This document shows positions 11,492 to 23,414 of a DNA stretch of 64,000 nt, in pieces. Source of the DNA: Platerodrilus igneus (Eukaryota > Arthropoda > Insecta > Coleoptera > Lycidae); contig JARFIW010001104.1 of the NCBI GenBank assembly GCA_036346225.1, positions 5,544,001 through 5,608,000 of the forward strand, in the 5' to 3' direction. How positions within the stretch are numbered: the stretch's first letter is position 1; every line of letters begins with the position of its first letter. The notes under the pieces were generated by a model. It worked only from the letters and a program-made list of their open reading frames with translations. It was not told the DNA's origin and ran no database searches. The position numbers were made by a program, and so were the translations under genes.

Positions 11492-12310
11492 TCAGCAATT
11501 CATTTGACTTTTTAAAAATATTTCGTGGATATTTTTATCTTTTAGTTTCTCAAAGTCGAAGTGCCCTTTTCCGTTCCTTTTTTCCAAATTTTTAAATTTA
11601 AGAGCGGCCTTCGTAATTACGATGTTGTGATCAGTGTCTATATCTTGTTCTGGGTAGCTTGTATAGTCTTTTACTTGATTCCTAAAACTTTGTCTAAGAA
11701 GAATGTTATATATTTGATATCTTCCTATATCTCCTGGCATCCTGCACATGCATCGTCTTCTAGAATGATGTTGAAATAATGTTTTTGTGATGGTCAAATT
11801 GTTTTTGTCGCAAAATTCTACCAGCCTATTTCCGCTGGCGTTTCTCGTGCCTAAACCAAATAAACCTACTACCGCTCCTTTCCTACCCTTACCTACCACT
11901 GCATTAAAGTTCTCCGTAATTATTAAATTTTCTCATGTCCTTTTACGTATTTTAGGATGTCTTAGATACCTTTGTATATCGCTTCTACCTCTTCCTCACT
12001 GTAGCTAGAGATGGGCATGTATACTTGTATGATTACTGTATTTACTGGTTTAGATTTTATTCTAACCATTCTTTCATTCTTTTGTAGGTTGTTTTCTACA
12101 CAGTTTCCTATCTTTTTTTGAACAACTATCCCCACACCTGAATTTCCTTCATTTGATCCTGTGTAAATTACCCTAAAGTCTCCGCTCGAAAAATTCCCCT
12201 TCTCTGGCCTACTATATCTAGTGCTAACTCATCCTTTCAATTTTTAAGTTTTCTAGCTTACGTACTTGCTTCATACTTCGTACATTCTACGCTCCGACTC
12301 GCAGAATGTT
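11492..12310 (-). pseudogene. RTE-like LINE apurinic-type endonuclease (CFDP2-like)
   Basis: The minus frame 11492-11899 (135 codons) reads an endonuclease C-terminal half: FGLGTRNASGNRLVEFCDKN, a TLFQHHSRRR segment, then SYPEQDIDTDHNIV with the conserved Asp-His of the SDH-type metal site. Just before the frame the conserved GDFNA motif reads ENFNAVVGKG, so the catalytic Asp is Asn. Farther upstream (12000-12310) broken frames give PISSYSEEE, SGDFRVIYTGSN and the N-terminal RVGAxNVR. Endonucleases of this type nick target DNA to prime reverse transcription in RTE/BovB-like LINEs. Stops before 11899 and the Asp loss argue that it is dead. Confidence 0.8.
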
Positions 12311-12707
12311 CAAGACTTTTTTTTTATACTTTCCATCACATCCTCTGAAGTAGTCCTCTCCCGGAGATTCGAATGGGGGATTATTTTAACTCCAGATTTT
12401 TTCACCCCAGAAGATGCCATCATCTTTAATAACAATTTAAGTGCGCTGTGTACTAGGGAGGTAATGTGGTGGTTTCCCGTTGCCTTCCACATCGCAGAAG
12501 TGTGTCTTAGAATGCCATACCGACCCATATGGTCTCTGTCAATCTAAGTACCAAAAACTGCTGCCGTCTTTGGGGGACCTGTTTTGGTTTGGTTCTTTAC
12601 TAAAGACCCTACTACTTTGGTTGGACCTGTAGTTTACTCTTCAGGTCATAGAACGCGAAGCCATTCCACCCGTTCTAGTAGTCTAGAACTTCTTCAAAGT
12701 GCAGGTC
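12311..12707 (-). mobile_element. RTE-like LINE 5' UTR
   Basis: The same block occurs at 27373-27700 and 61376-61657. It includes GGAAGGCAACGGGAAACCAC (near 12475-12495 on the minus strand), a CAGGTCCCC stretch near 12573, and a GTTCTAG/CTAGAAC hairpin near 12671-12690, ending at GACCTGC (12701-12707), which I take as the 5' end of the element. The 72-codon minus frame here is probably incidental. See the finding on pairing at the LINE 5' end. Confidence 0.7.
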
Positions 12708-13571
12708 TATCGAAATGGATTTTTTTGTTTATTACTAATTAAGTTGATTTCTTTTGTACACTCATATGTCAGACTTATACTACAACCAATAGTAAGGAAA
12801 CATTAAAGAAGAACCAATATGTATTTTGAAAGATTTCAACCCATAACTAAATATAAGTCTATCACAACCCCTAGAAAAAAAATAGGTAAAATATAACTGG
12901 TCTTCTGTGTACTCTTCTACATCAGGATAACCATTCACCGTATCGGCTGAAGTTGGTAGATCCTGGTGAAATCGGCAGAATGGTGGCGATATTAAAATTA
13001 ACTACACTAGCAAATCCTTTTTTTACAGAAATGGATGTATTATAATCATAACATTGTTTAGGGCTTACGTGTGTGATAATCCAGGGTCGTGCCACTCTAT
13101 TGCCAAGTGTGTTCAGTGAACACGGACGGCACATTATAAAGGCGGCAGTATTTGATAAGTGGAGTGGCGGAAAAGTGGTATTTAATAAAATTATGTGTCT
13201 GCTACAAGTGGACCTGTTTCCACTATTGCAGATACAACAAGGGTAAAGGAAAAAAATTATTTAGAACTTGTGGATTGTGCAAAGTGCGATTATAACTTCC
13301 TTGTTTAAACTGTATAAGGTGCTGTAATGAAATCTGCGGGTCGTGGCTAAAAATCGTGTAGAAATCCTAACCGCTATCAACCAACAAGGGCGTAGCTATC
13401 AGATACCGCCGTGAAAGAAAGTCGCATGTATCTTATCAATTGTCAGTCAATTTCTTGTCTCCAGATTTTTTCTGGAAGCTACCGTAAGTTATATAAAGAC
13501 GCATGTTAGTAGTGGATAAGGAAGTCGCTTTCGATAGTACTTGCGTACATATAAGAAATAATTATTTATAA
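12708..13571. other. No gene seen
   Basis: No frame with a recognisable motif on either strand. It separates the LINE 5' end from the Tc1/mariner-type element. Confidence 0.5.
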
Positions 13572-13573
13572 TA

Positions 13574-14919
13574 CAGGAAGTTTATAAAACAACTCCTTGA
13601 ATTAAAAAATCATAATTAAAAAACAAAACCAATAATAAACTTTCGGGTTTTGAACTTGAGTTCAGTATATTGTCAAGATTGTTTTGTTAATGTTCGATCG
13701 CAGTGCGTAGCCTTGGAGCGAACGTGGTGGGGGAAGAGTGCTACTGCTTCCGCCGGCCGGGAGTCGCCACTCACCTGTCATGGCTACGCCACAGCAGAAA
13801 GCTCAATGTGTGATTTGGTTTATTCAATTGAGTTCAGTGATCACAGTTCAGCGTAATTATCGACGTGAACATGGCGGTGATGCACCTACTAACAAAACTA
13901 TTCTACAGTGGTATAATCACTTTCGTGAAACAGGTAGTGTCTTAAAGTTAAGCCACCGGGTAGACCTTCAGTCACTGAACAGAATGTGGAACGGATCCGT
14001 ACATCTTGTATTCGTAGCCCTAAAAAATCATTCGAAAGGCGAAACTTGGAGTTGGGAATACCTAAGTCTACCGTGTACAAAGTGATGTGAAAGAGGCTTA
14101 AATTACGTGGGTATAAGATTGAACTTTTGCATGAAATCCAACCCAATAACAAAAGGAAAAGATTCGATTTAACAGTCTACATTTTGAACAGGATTGAAGA
14201 AAATGAGAACTTCCTAGAAAATGTTATGTTTTTAGATGAGGCGACTTTTCACGTAAGTGAGTCTGTCAACCGACACAACTGTAGGATTTTGGGGGTCTGA
14301 GTCACCGCATGAATTCATAGAACATCAGCGAGACTCTCCCAAAGTCAATGTTTGGTGTGGATTGATGCATGATCATATCGTAGGACCTTTCATCTTCGCA
14401 GAGACAATTATTGGGGATATTTATTGTGAAATGCTTGAACTATACGTTTTCCCATAGATAGATGATATCGAACTAGAAAAGGGACCGATTCTTGTCCAAC
14501 AAGACGGCAAGCCACCTCACTATAGCAACTGTGTCTGTGACGCGTTGAACTTGCGTTTCCATGACAGGTGGATTCGTAGACGTTGGCCGATTGCATACCA
14601 AAGAGCCCAGATCTGACTCCGCTAGATTTCTTTTTTTGGGGAATGTAAAAAACGTTTATTCCGAGAAGACCCGTGACATTGCTCATTTGAGGGAAAAGAT
14701 TGTTGCAGCTGTAGCATCCGTCACGCCTGATATGCTGCTGAATACCTGGAAAGAAATTGATTATCGTTTAGACGTGACCAGGGCAACAAATGGTGCACAT
14801 ATAGAACTTTTACTTGAGAATATTCTCTTTAATACTATATAGGTTTAATAACTATTATGTTAACTTTACTGTGTATAAATAAGACTTTAAAATTAAGGAG
14901 TTTTTTTATAAACTCCTGG
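13574..14919 (+). mobile_element. Tc1/mariner-superfamily DNA transposon, 1.35 kb, with inverted termini
   Basis: The left end reads CAGGAAGTTTATAAAACAAC and the right end, reversed, reads CCAGGAGTTTATAAAAAAAC. The match continues into CTCCTT and an AT-rich stretch for about 30 bases with one or two indels. Both ends are flanked by TA (13572-13573 and 14920-14921), the target duplicated by this superfamily. A transposase relic fills the interior in the + orientation. The length is near that of a complete element, so this is a whole but decayed copy. Confidence 0.88.
13780..14842 (+). pseudogene. Tc1/mariner-type transposase, frameshifted
   Basis: A start codon at 13780 opens MATPQQKAQCVIWFIQ, the N-terminal helix-turn-helix block of a transposase family widespread in arthropods. 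It continues QRNYRREHGG...ILQWYNHFRETGSV. The rest is scattered over three frames: a second DNA-binding helix (IPKSTVYKV-like, near 14060), the first catalytic Asp in FLDEATFHVS (near 14235), the second in QQDGKPPH (near 14500), and the third in SPDLTPLDFF (near 14605). The C-terminus is VTPDMLLNTWKEIDYRLDV, stopping at 14842. All three catalytic Asp codons can still be seen, but at least three frameshifts (near 13955, 14090 and 14255) and others downstream destroy the product. Confidence 0.85.
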
Positions 14920-14921
14920 TA

Positions 14922-16668
14922 AGTTTAGTTCTTGCTTGTTAGTCGATATAAGTTACTTGTATTGAAATATAAATTGTAGAAGTTAAGCGCTGTAGTGTAA
15001 ATACCAAACACGTTAAATAAATAAAGAAGATTTCGTGAACTTGAAGATACGCAGACACTACAGTACTGAGGTAACAGACTATTCTAAGATATAAAAAATG
15101 AAGAAGCGTAAAAGACTCTTTGGCACACAATACAGAAAGAAAAGGGGGGCCAAAGAAAAAGAAAAAGAAGAAAGAATGGTACGATTTTGAAATATGTGAA
15201 CACTGAAGACTCGGTGTCTACGAGTCACGATATTAGTGCTACCTTTTAGGTAAGTGAGAGTTGTGAGGTATGAGTATATGAGGCTAAGGCAAATGTTCCA
15301 TCAGAAACTATTCATGATGCCTGCAAGAATGGTGCTGACGTTGTATACCCCGTACCTATTTCACAGACTATCTGAATCAACGATCCAGATAAATCGCCAT
15401 AGACACCTTCACATGCAGCAAGACAGCTTTTGGTTGAAAATAGTTCTATTCAAGTTAAAGGATACCCATATCTAAAAAATCAAAAAGGGTAAAAGGTTCT
15501 CAGAACATTTTTATTCGGGTACTTAGGTAAACGATGAAACATGCGAATGAAGGTGGTTTTTGTATTCATCGTCTAAAGATTGTGTATTTTGCTTTTATTG
15601 CTGGTTAGTTTTCCAAACACAATACTTTGCGGAAACTGGTACAAATGACTGACAACACCTATCTTTCCTGTTATCGCTGGCACTTGCTTTAAAGAGCAAA
15701 ACCATGATCGATAATCAACGACAAAAACTTTTTTTTTGAAAAAAGCATTGGTTTGTTGTACAAACTGTTTATGTTGTTACAATTTTTCCTTTTCGAAAAA
15801 TGTGTATGCTTTACAGCAAACTTTGGACTTCCTCTAAGCGGTAGATAGCAACGGAATGGGCGTGAGGATTGTTTTCAAACATATTTTAATGAGCGCCACT
15901 ACATTTAGTAAAAAATGGAACTATAGAAACCAAAAATTTGATACTAATACGAAAAATTAAGTACAACGATGAAATACCTGAAAAAATCATTAGTGTAAAA
16001 ATAATAAGGCAGTTATTTGTAGTTCAAAATCAAAGTAGTACCATAAAGTAATTATTACTTTGCATCTCATAACGTAATCAAGTACCTTGAGAATATTTGA
16101 TCTTCTTAATTACTGTGAAACCTTTTTTATAATAAAAAGAGATGAGAATTTCTTTTAGATCATATAATGTAAAGCAAAAATTTTCCGTTACAAATTAACC
16201 ATTTATAGACCGATATTTTATAATAAATTCCGCATTGTGATTATTGAAAAAATTTAATTATTCCTATTATTTTAGATCTCAAAAAATAGAAGAAATCTGA
16301 ACCTTAGTGTTTGTTCAATGCTATTACAAAGAAATTTACGTAGCAAACTGAATCCATTTTCTACTTACAATCAAAATCTATAGGTCTTAAATATTTCATA
16401 ATTATAAAAGATGTATAGCGTTGCTAAAACTAGATGTATAGAAAAGCAATAATATGCTTAGATTTGTAAACAAAATTAGATATGTAAACAATAGGTGTTC
16501 TCAGTATGAACATAAATACGATCTTTTTTCTGCTTTTTCAGAGAGTGACATTGTTAGATGTTAAAACAAGACAAAGCTAGCAACAATGTTTGTCATGTTA
16601 GATACAAAAGAGTACAAACCTTGATTGTGCAGTTTAAAATAATACTGCTATACTATACTACTACTAAT
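14922..16668. other. No gene seen
   Basis: AT-rich noncoding DNA, with a short purine-rich run near 15130-15175. No domain, RNA gene or inverted-terminus element recognised. Confidence 0.5.
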
Positions 16669-19600
16669 GTGGTGCTATGTTAGTATGAGCAAGCGCAAGA
16701 AACAATATTAAAAACAAATAGATGAGGGATTTGCACCACTATAACCCTTCCCCTTTGAACTACTACATCTTTGCCATTATGTAGGTGCTAGCTATTCGAC
16801 TGATGGTGCTATATGGTGCTATGTTGCAACTAATAGGAACAAGAAAATTTTTCAAAAAGTGCGGTGGGGCATCAATTGAGGTTCTGATCTCTAGATTGCT
16901 ATATCTTCGTGATTATTTGGGTGCTAGGTAAGGAATAGGGGTGCTATGTGGTACTATGTTAGTACTAGCAGGTGCAAGAGAAAAAATTAAAAAAGATGAA
17001 AAGATGCAGTTTGGGGGAGGGAGGGCATTGCCTAAAGCTCTAAACATTGAACTGCTATGTCTTCGCGTTTTTTTGGTGCTAGCTATGACAATGGTGGTGT
17101 TATGTTGTACTGTGTAGCACCATCAGGTGCAGGAAACAAAATTAAAAACAAATGTAGCGAGGGATTAACACCACTATATTCCTCCCCATTTGAACTGTCA
17201 TGTCTTTGTCACTTTGTGGATGCTAGTTATTCAACGGTGGTGCTATATGGTACTAAGTTAGTACTTGAACACGCAGGAAAAAACATTAAAAAACTGTGCA
17301 GTGAGGTGCTGACATCGACTAAGGTTCTAAACGTTGAATTACTGTACCTTCGTTATTTTTTGGGTGCTAGTTGTGGGAATGAATGGTGGTGCTATTTTAG
17401 TACGGCAGTGTGCTAACTATTTTTAGAAAAGTCCAATGGGGGCTGGCATTGCCTAAGGTTTTAACCTTTAAACTGTTATATCTCCCTATTTGAACCGTCA
17501 CATCTTTGCAACTTTGTAGGTCTTGACTATTTGTCTGGCTGTGTTATGTAGTGCTATGTTAGTACTAGCAAGTGCAAGAGAACAATTTAAAGAATTTGCA
17601 GTGGGATCTGGCATCATCTAACGCCCTAAACTTCAACTGTTATATCTTCTTTGTTTCTTCGGTGCTGGCTGTAGGAATGATGATACTATGTGGTGGTATG
17701 TTATTACTAGCAGGTGCAAGAGACAAAATTGAAAATAAATGCTATGAGGAAGTGACATCACTATATTCTTCCTCATTTGTAGCTATATCTTTGCAACTTT
17801 GTATGTGGTGGCTATTCGACAGGCGGTGCTATGCGATGCTATGTTACTATTAGCAGTTCAAGAAAAAATTTAAGAAAAAATGTAATGGGAACTGGCATAG
17901 CCTAACGCCTTAAACGTTACTTTTTGGCTGTTATGCATGGGAATGGTGGTGTTATGTGGTTCTATGTTAAATACAGAAAGTGCAATAGACAAAATTGAAA
18001 ACACATGTAGTGAGGGAATGGCACCGCTCTATATCTTCTCATTTGAACCATTATATCTTTGTCATTTTGTAGGTGCTAGCTATTTAATTAGTGGTGCTAT
18101 ATTAATAATAGTAGGTGCAAGAAAAAAATGTAAGAAAAAGTACAGCAGGGGCTGGTATCGCTTAAAGCCCTAAACTTTAGACCACTATATCTTTCTTATT
18201 TTGTGGGTGCTAGTCTTGGGAATTGTGGTGCTGTGTTGCTATCTGGTGCAAGAGTAATTAAAAAGTGCATTGGGGACTGACATTGTCTAAGGCTCTAAAT
18301 TTTGAACTGTTGTATCTTAGTCATTTTTTTTGTGCTAGCTATGGAAAAGGTGGTGCTATGTTAGTACTATCAGGTGCAAGACACAAAATTAAATCAAATG
18401 TAGTGAAGTACTGGCACTACCATGTCCTTTCCCATTTAAAACATTCTATTTTTTCCATTTTGTAGATGCTAGCTGTTCGACCAGTGGTTCTATGTTAGTA
18501 CTAACCGATGTAAGAGAAAAATTTTTTTAAAAAATGCTGCGGAGACTGGCATCGCTTAGTGTGCTAAACTTTAAACTGCTATATTTTTGTCATTTTTTAG
18601 TGCTAGCTTTGGAAATGGTGGTTCTATGTGGTGCTATATTAGTACTATCAGTACAAGATAAAAATTTAATAAGTGCAGAAGCTGGCATAGCTTATGACCA
18701 TAAACTTTGAACAGCTATATCTTAGTTTTTTTTGTACTAGTCGTGGAAATGGTGGTGCTATGTGGCGTTATGTTAGTACTATCAGGTACAAGAGACAAAA
18801 TTGAAAATATAGGTAATCAGGGACTGACACCATTCTCTCATCTCGTTTGAACCGTTATATCTTTACTATTTTGTAGGTGCTAGCTATTCAACCGGTGGTG
18901 CTATTGGTACTAGTAGGGGCAAGGGAAAAAATTTTAAAAAATGCAATAAAGAGGTTTGTTGACTAAGGGTCTGAACTTGGCCCAGCTATATCTTTGTTGT
19001 TTTTTGGGCTGGTAGCCGGGAGAATGGTGATGCTATGTGGTGCTATGCTAGCTGGTGCAAGAGATGAAATTGGAAACAAATGTAGTGTTAGGAGCCGGTA
19101 CCAGTTTATTCTTTCCCATTTAAACCGTTATAGCTATGCCATTTTGTAGGTGCTTGCTATTCAACTAGTGGTGCAATGTTAGTACTAGCAGGTGCAAGAG
19201 AAAAATTTAAAAAAGTGGAATTCAGCTGGTATTGTCTAAGGCCTTAAACTTTGAACTGCTGTATCGTTGTAATTTTTTGGGTGTTAGTTGTGGGGATGGG
19301 GCTGCTATGTTAGTAACAATAGGTGCAAAAAAAATAATTTGAAAAAGTGCATTGGGGACTGGCATCGGAACAGTTTCTAAAGTTTGAACTGCCACATCAT
19401 CACCATTTTTTTAATGTTAGTTATGGAAATAATAGTGTTATGTTGTGCTGTGTTAGTACTAGCAGGTGCAAAAAACAAAATTATTTACAAATGTAGTGGG
19501 GGACTAACATTATTATATCCCTATCCCTTTGAACCGTTTTCGCTATGCAATTTTGTTGGTGTTGGTTCTTCGACTTGTGGTGCTATGGGGTGCTACGTTA

Positions 19601-21128
19601 GTACTGTCATTACAAGAAAAACATTTTTAAAAAAGTGCAGTGGAGGCTGCCATGGTCTAAGGTCTCGAATTTCGTTATTTTTTGGTTCCTAGCTGTGAGA
19701 ATGGTGATACTCTGAAGTGCTATGTTAGTACTATCAGGTGCCAGAAACAAAATTGAAAGTAAAGATAATCAGGGACTGGCACCATTCTCTCTTCCCATTT
19801 GAACCCTTATGTCTTTGCTATTTTGTAAGGGATAGCTATTCAACTGCTGGTGCTATTGGTACTAGTAGGTGCAAAAGAAAAAATTTTAAAAAATGCAATA
19901 GTGAGGTTGGTTGACTAAGGGTCTGAAATGTGCCTTGCTATGTCTTTGTTGTTTTATGAGCTGGTAGCCGGGGAAATGGTGATGCTATGTGGTGCTATGC
20001 TAGTACTAGCAGGAGCAAGAGATAAAATTGGAAACAAATGTAGTGTGACGGACCGGTATCACTTTATTCTTTCCCATTTAAACCGTTATATCTTTGCCAT
20101 TTTGTAGGTGCCTGCTATTCAACTAGTGGTGCTATGTTAGTACTAGTAGTTGCAAGAAAAATATTTAAAAAAGTATAATGGAGCTGGTATTGCCTAAGAC
20201 TCTAAACTTTGAACTGTTATATCTTTGTCATCTTTTGCGTATTAGTTGTGGGATGGTGGTGTTAGTACCAATAGGTGCAAAAGAAATAATTTTAAAAAGT
20301 GTGCTGGGGACTGGCATCGGCTAAGGCTCTAAAGCTTGAACTGCTATATCATCACCATATTTTGGACGTTAGCTATGGGAATGATAGTGGTATGTTGTGC
20401 TGTGTTAGTATTAGCAGGTGCAAGAAACAAAATTAATTACAAATGTAGTGGGAGGGGAGGGGGAGACTAGCACTATTATATCCCTATCCATTCGAACCGT
20501 TTTCGCTATGCAATTTTGTAGGTGTTGGTTATTCGACTTGTGGTGCTATGGGGTGCTATGTTAGTACTGTCAGTACAAGAAAAAGTTTTTAAAAAAGTGC
20601 AGTGGAGGCTGCCATCGCCTAAGGCTTTAAATTTTGAACTAAAATCTTCGTTATTTTTTGGGTGCTAGCTGTGAGAATTGTAGTACTCTGTAGTGCTATG
20701 TTAGTACTCGCAGATGCAAGAAACAAAATTGAAAACAGTAGTAAGGCACTGGCACTACTCTATCGCTTCCCACTTGAACTCATATCATTGCCATTGTGTA
20801 CGTGCTAGCTATTCAACTAGTAGGTGCAAGAGAAATTTTTTTTCAAAAAGTGCAACAGAGGCTAATCGCCTAAGGCCCTGAACTTTGAACTGCTGTATCT
20901 TGGTTATTCTTTGTTGGTAGCCTTGGGAATGGTGGTGCTATGTTAGTGCTAGCAGGTGCAACGGAAATAATTTTAAAAAGTGCATTGAGGGCTGGCATTG
21001 CAAAAGGTCTAAACTCTTGAATTGTTGTATGTTTGCCATTTTTAGGGTGTTAATTGTGGTGCTATGAGATGTTATGTTAGTATTAGCAGGCGCATGAGAA
21101 AAATTAAAGAAACATGGGGTGGGGGGTG
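16669..21128. repeat. Satellite array, ~137-bp monomers with two alternating types
   Basis: About 32 head-to-tail monomers of roughly 130-150 bp. Each carries a GTGCTATGTTAGTACTAGCA stretch, then GGTGCAAGAGA. Type B monomers continue ACAAAATTGAAAACAAATGTAG and end in a TTGCCATTTTGTAGGTGCTA block. Type A monomers continue AAAAATTTAAAAAAGTGCAG and end in TCTTCGTTATTTTTTGGGTG. B marks sit near 16690, 17129, 17713, 17980, 18374, 18795, 19060, 19470, 19740, 20015, 20420 and 20720, separated by one or two A monomers. A ~955-bp higher-order period is visible between about 18795 and 20715. Frames of 60-120 codons inside simply follow the repeat and are not taken as genes. Confidence 0.9.
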
Positions 21129-21825
21129 GGCTTTATTTGGTGAGTGTTTAAGTGGTTGAGGGATTTTGGTAGCCGTCAGGTTGCTTAACCGCTTCACGTG
21201 TCATTGAATATCGCTAAAATAGGGTATATTTTTAGAGAACAACAGGAGAAAAGTGCAAAAGATATCAAATAAAAAAAAATTTGGCTGTATTTAACAAGAA
21301 ATAGCAACAGCTGTGTTCGGTGACAACAAACTTGGAAACAAATAAAGAATTGCTTAATGCATATGTATCCATGTGAAACCTGGTGCAACAGACGTATGAT
21401 GAAGAAATCATAGACGAACAAAGTTAGGAACAAACAGATATTAGAAATGGTAGCGGAAAAAAGAAATATGCGAAAAACAAATAAAATAGAAGAAATAGAA
21501 AGATAAAACACATACTTAGGCATGAGGGAATAGCGTGGTAGATATTAGAAGCAGAGAAGAGAAAAAGAGAGGTAGAGATAGATCTAGATCAAACTATTGC
21601 ACACAGATAGTGAAAGGCATGAGGGAATAGCGTGGTAGATATTAGAAGCAGAGAAGAGAAAAAGAGAGGTAGAGATAGACCTAGATCAAACTATTGCACA
21701 CAGATAGTGAAAGATGTAGATAGTAGTACTTTCAGGGAAATGTGTAGGTTATTCAAGAATAGAAAACGATGAACTACGCGTCCAACCAGTTCGAGAACAG
21801 AAGACCGAGGGATAATGTATAGGGG
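21129..21825 (+). mobile_element. RTE-like LINE 3' fragment inside the satellite
   Basis: Begins with the LINE 3' UTR block (TTTTGGTAGCCGTCAGGTTG near 21163), passes into C-terminal coding sequence (AGTGCAAAAGATATCAAATA near 21255), and ends with the CRL...NRK tail near 21760-21815. It contains the same UTR-to-coding join as the LINE loci at 2.5 and 9.5 kb. Satellite sequence occurs on both sides, so the fragment interrupts the array. Confidence 0.8.
21519..21712 (+). repeat. Two-copy 97-bp tandem duplication in the LINE tail
   Basis: 21519-21615 and 21616-21712 both begin GGCATGAGGGAATAGCGTGG and are nearly identical; I see one difference (GATAGATC against GATAGACC). The near identity suggests that it is young compared with the surrounding LINE. 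Confidence 0.92.
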
Positions 21826-21985
21826 GGAGGCTGGCTGGCATCACCTTAGTCCCACAAACTTTGAGCTGAGCTAACTTTCTTGGTTTTTGGGTACTATCTA
21901 CCAAAACTGGTGATGATATGCGACGTAAAGTTGATGCTATTAGCTGCTATTTAAAAATTTTAAAAATGTGAAGGGCGGTTGATCT
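21826..21985. repeat. Isolated satellite monomer beyond the LINE fragment
   Basis: Reads GGCTGGCATCACC, then CACAAACTTTGAGCTGAGC, a GGTTTTTGGGTACTA block and CTATTTAAAAATTTTAAAAA. This is a diverged type A monomer, showing that the array extended past the LINE insertion. Confidence 0.7.
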
Positions 21986-23035
21986 TGCCTTGTAAATGTC
22001 CATATTGTCGAATATGTTTCGTTTCTTGCTTACATCCGCACATCATACAATTATTTAGCACCGCAGCTGAGAAAGCATCAAATTAGTGTGCTTATACCAT
22101 CAACAGGCTAGGACCAACATTGAAACTTTTTATATTTTTTTGTAGTCATTTACAGACTTTTCAAATAGATTTTCTAGAATTATCGAGGATTGTTATACAT
22201 TAAAAATATATCACGACGTTAAATTCTGGTTAAACTCGGAAACTTTTTAATTAGAGCTTTCTTCAAGTAATTTATGTTTTTTAGCAAATTATTTTAATAT
22301 TACCCATTTAGTACACATATATTTAACAGCATTTGCTATTAGTGATTCAGTCTGTATTTAAATACACGTGCACATATGTTGTGGATAAGGGGTTAAAAAT
22401 ATTTTTTACGAAAGAAAGTTGGTGTAGCACCAACAAGTAAATCTTATAATCTTTTAACTATTTCCAGAATCCATGTCGCGCGCCACACTACATAAATAGT
22501 AAACATACTTTACCCTCGTGTTTATCCAGCTTTCACGCCACAAATTTGCGTTCTAAAGCACAGGTATTAACGACTAACTAGAAACCCACCCTTCTATACC
22601 TGTATAAATATAATTTACCTGAATCTGTCAGAAATCATATAATCTGCAGATTTTGCTTTACCTTTCGGTTCTTTCAAAGGAAGCGAAATCTAGTTGTGTT
22701 TTGTTCGTTATGCGTTATGTTTTGTAAGGGTATGTACAAGTCTTCGCGTGTGCTTTAGTTCTGTAAAGAGTTATGGATCTTGTTACACAAGAGGTACATA
22801 TATAGCTTTTATTAAAAATGATAGAGATATTTTCAAGTTTTACGGATTCTTGAAGCCTTGATAATAGATTCATCTAAATAATACTCGAAACATCATTGAA
22901 CGAAAACTGCACTCATAGTTGCATCATACCCAAAATACGGTGTTTTTAAAGGAAATCGAATTTGCCACTTTTAATAAATTTAACAAGCAGTTTCTTTAGA
23001 AATCGATCTACCTAAAGTGTTTTCTTCTTTGTGGG
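21986..23035. other. No gene seen
   Basis: AT-rich DNA with no recognisable coding or repeat structure, apart from leading up to the inverted repeat at 23036. Confidence 0.45.
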
Positions 23036-23118
23036 AAAGGGGAGATTTTTTCCTTACTTTATTTTTACCCCCACCATCCCTACCCTAAAAAATCGGTAAC
23101 CTAACCCCTAAAATTTTC
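23036..23118 (+). repeat. Left arm of an ~80-bp inverted repeat
   Basis: Reversed, this reads AAATTTTAGGGGTTAGGTTA, then a GGGTAGGGATGGTGG block. That matches 26156-26236 in direct orientation, with a few mismatches. The two arms bracket the left part of the Polinton-like relic (3.2 kb). Confidence 0.8.
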
Positions 23119-23414
23119 GAAATACTTCTCGGTGACCAACGGCACCGCACGACCTTGTATTCCCACCTTTTAAAATTTTATCCTAACATCAACCCTTATC
23201 GAGTTACAACCTTCAATTTTATAACGTTTTATTTATAAAGCTTCAAATCGTGTATGGTAATACCTATTTAATTTTTCTTGGAAGTCCGAATCAATCATTA
23301 ATTTAAATTTAGGCCTACTCGATTAAAAAAATTGGTGTAAACAAAAAAGTAGTACACATTCCTTTAAAACAATTTTATTTAATTATGAATATACAGTGTA
23401 CACTTAACACCTAT

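Noticed and set aside
16669..21128. Frames of 60-119 codons as genes
   Set aside because: They follow the satellite period and show no start or stop conserved between monomers.
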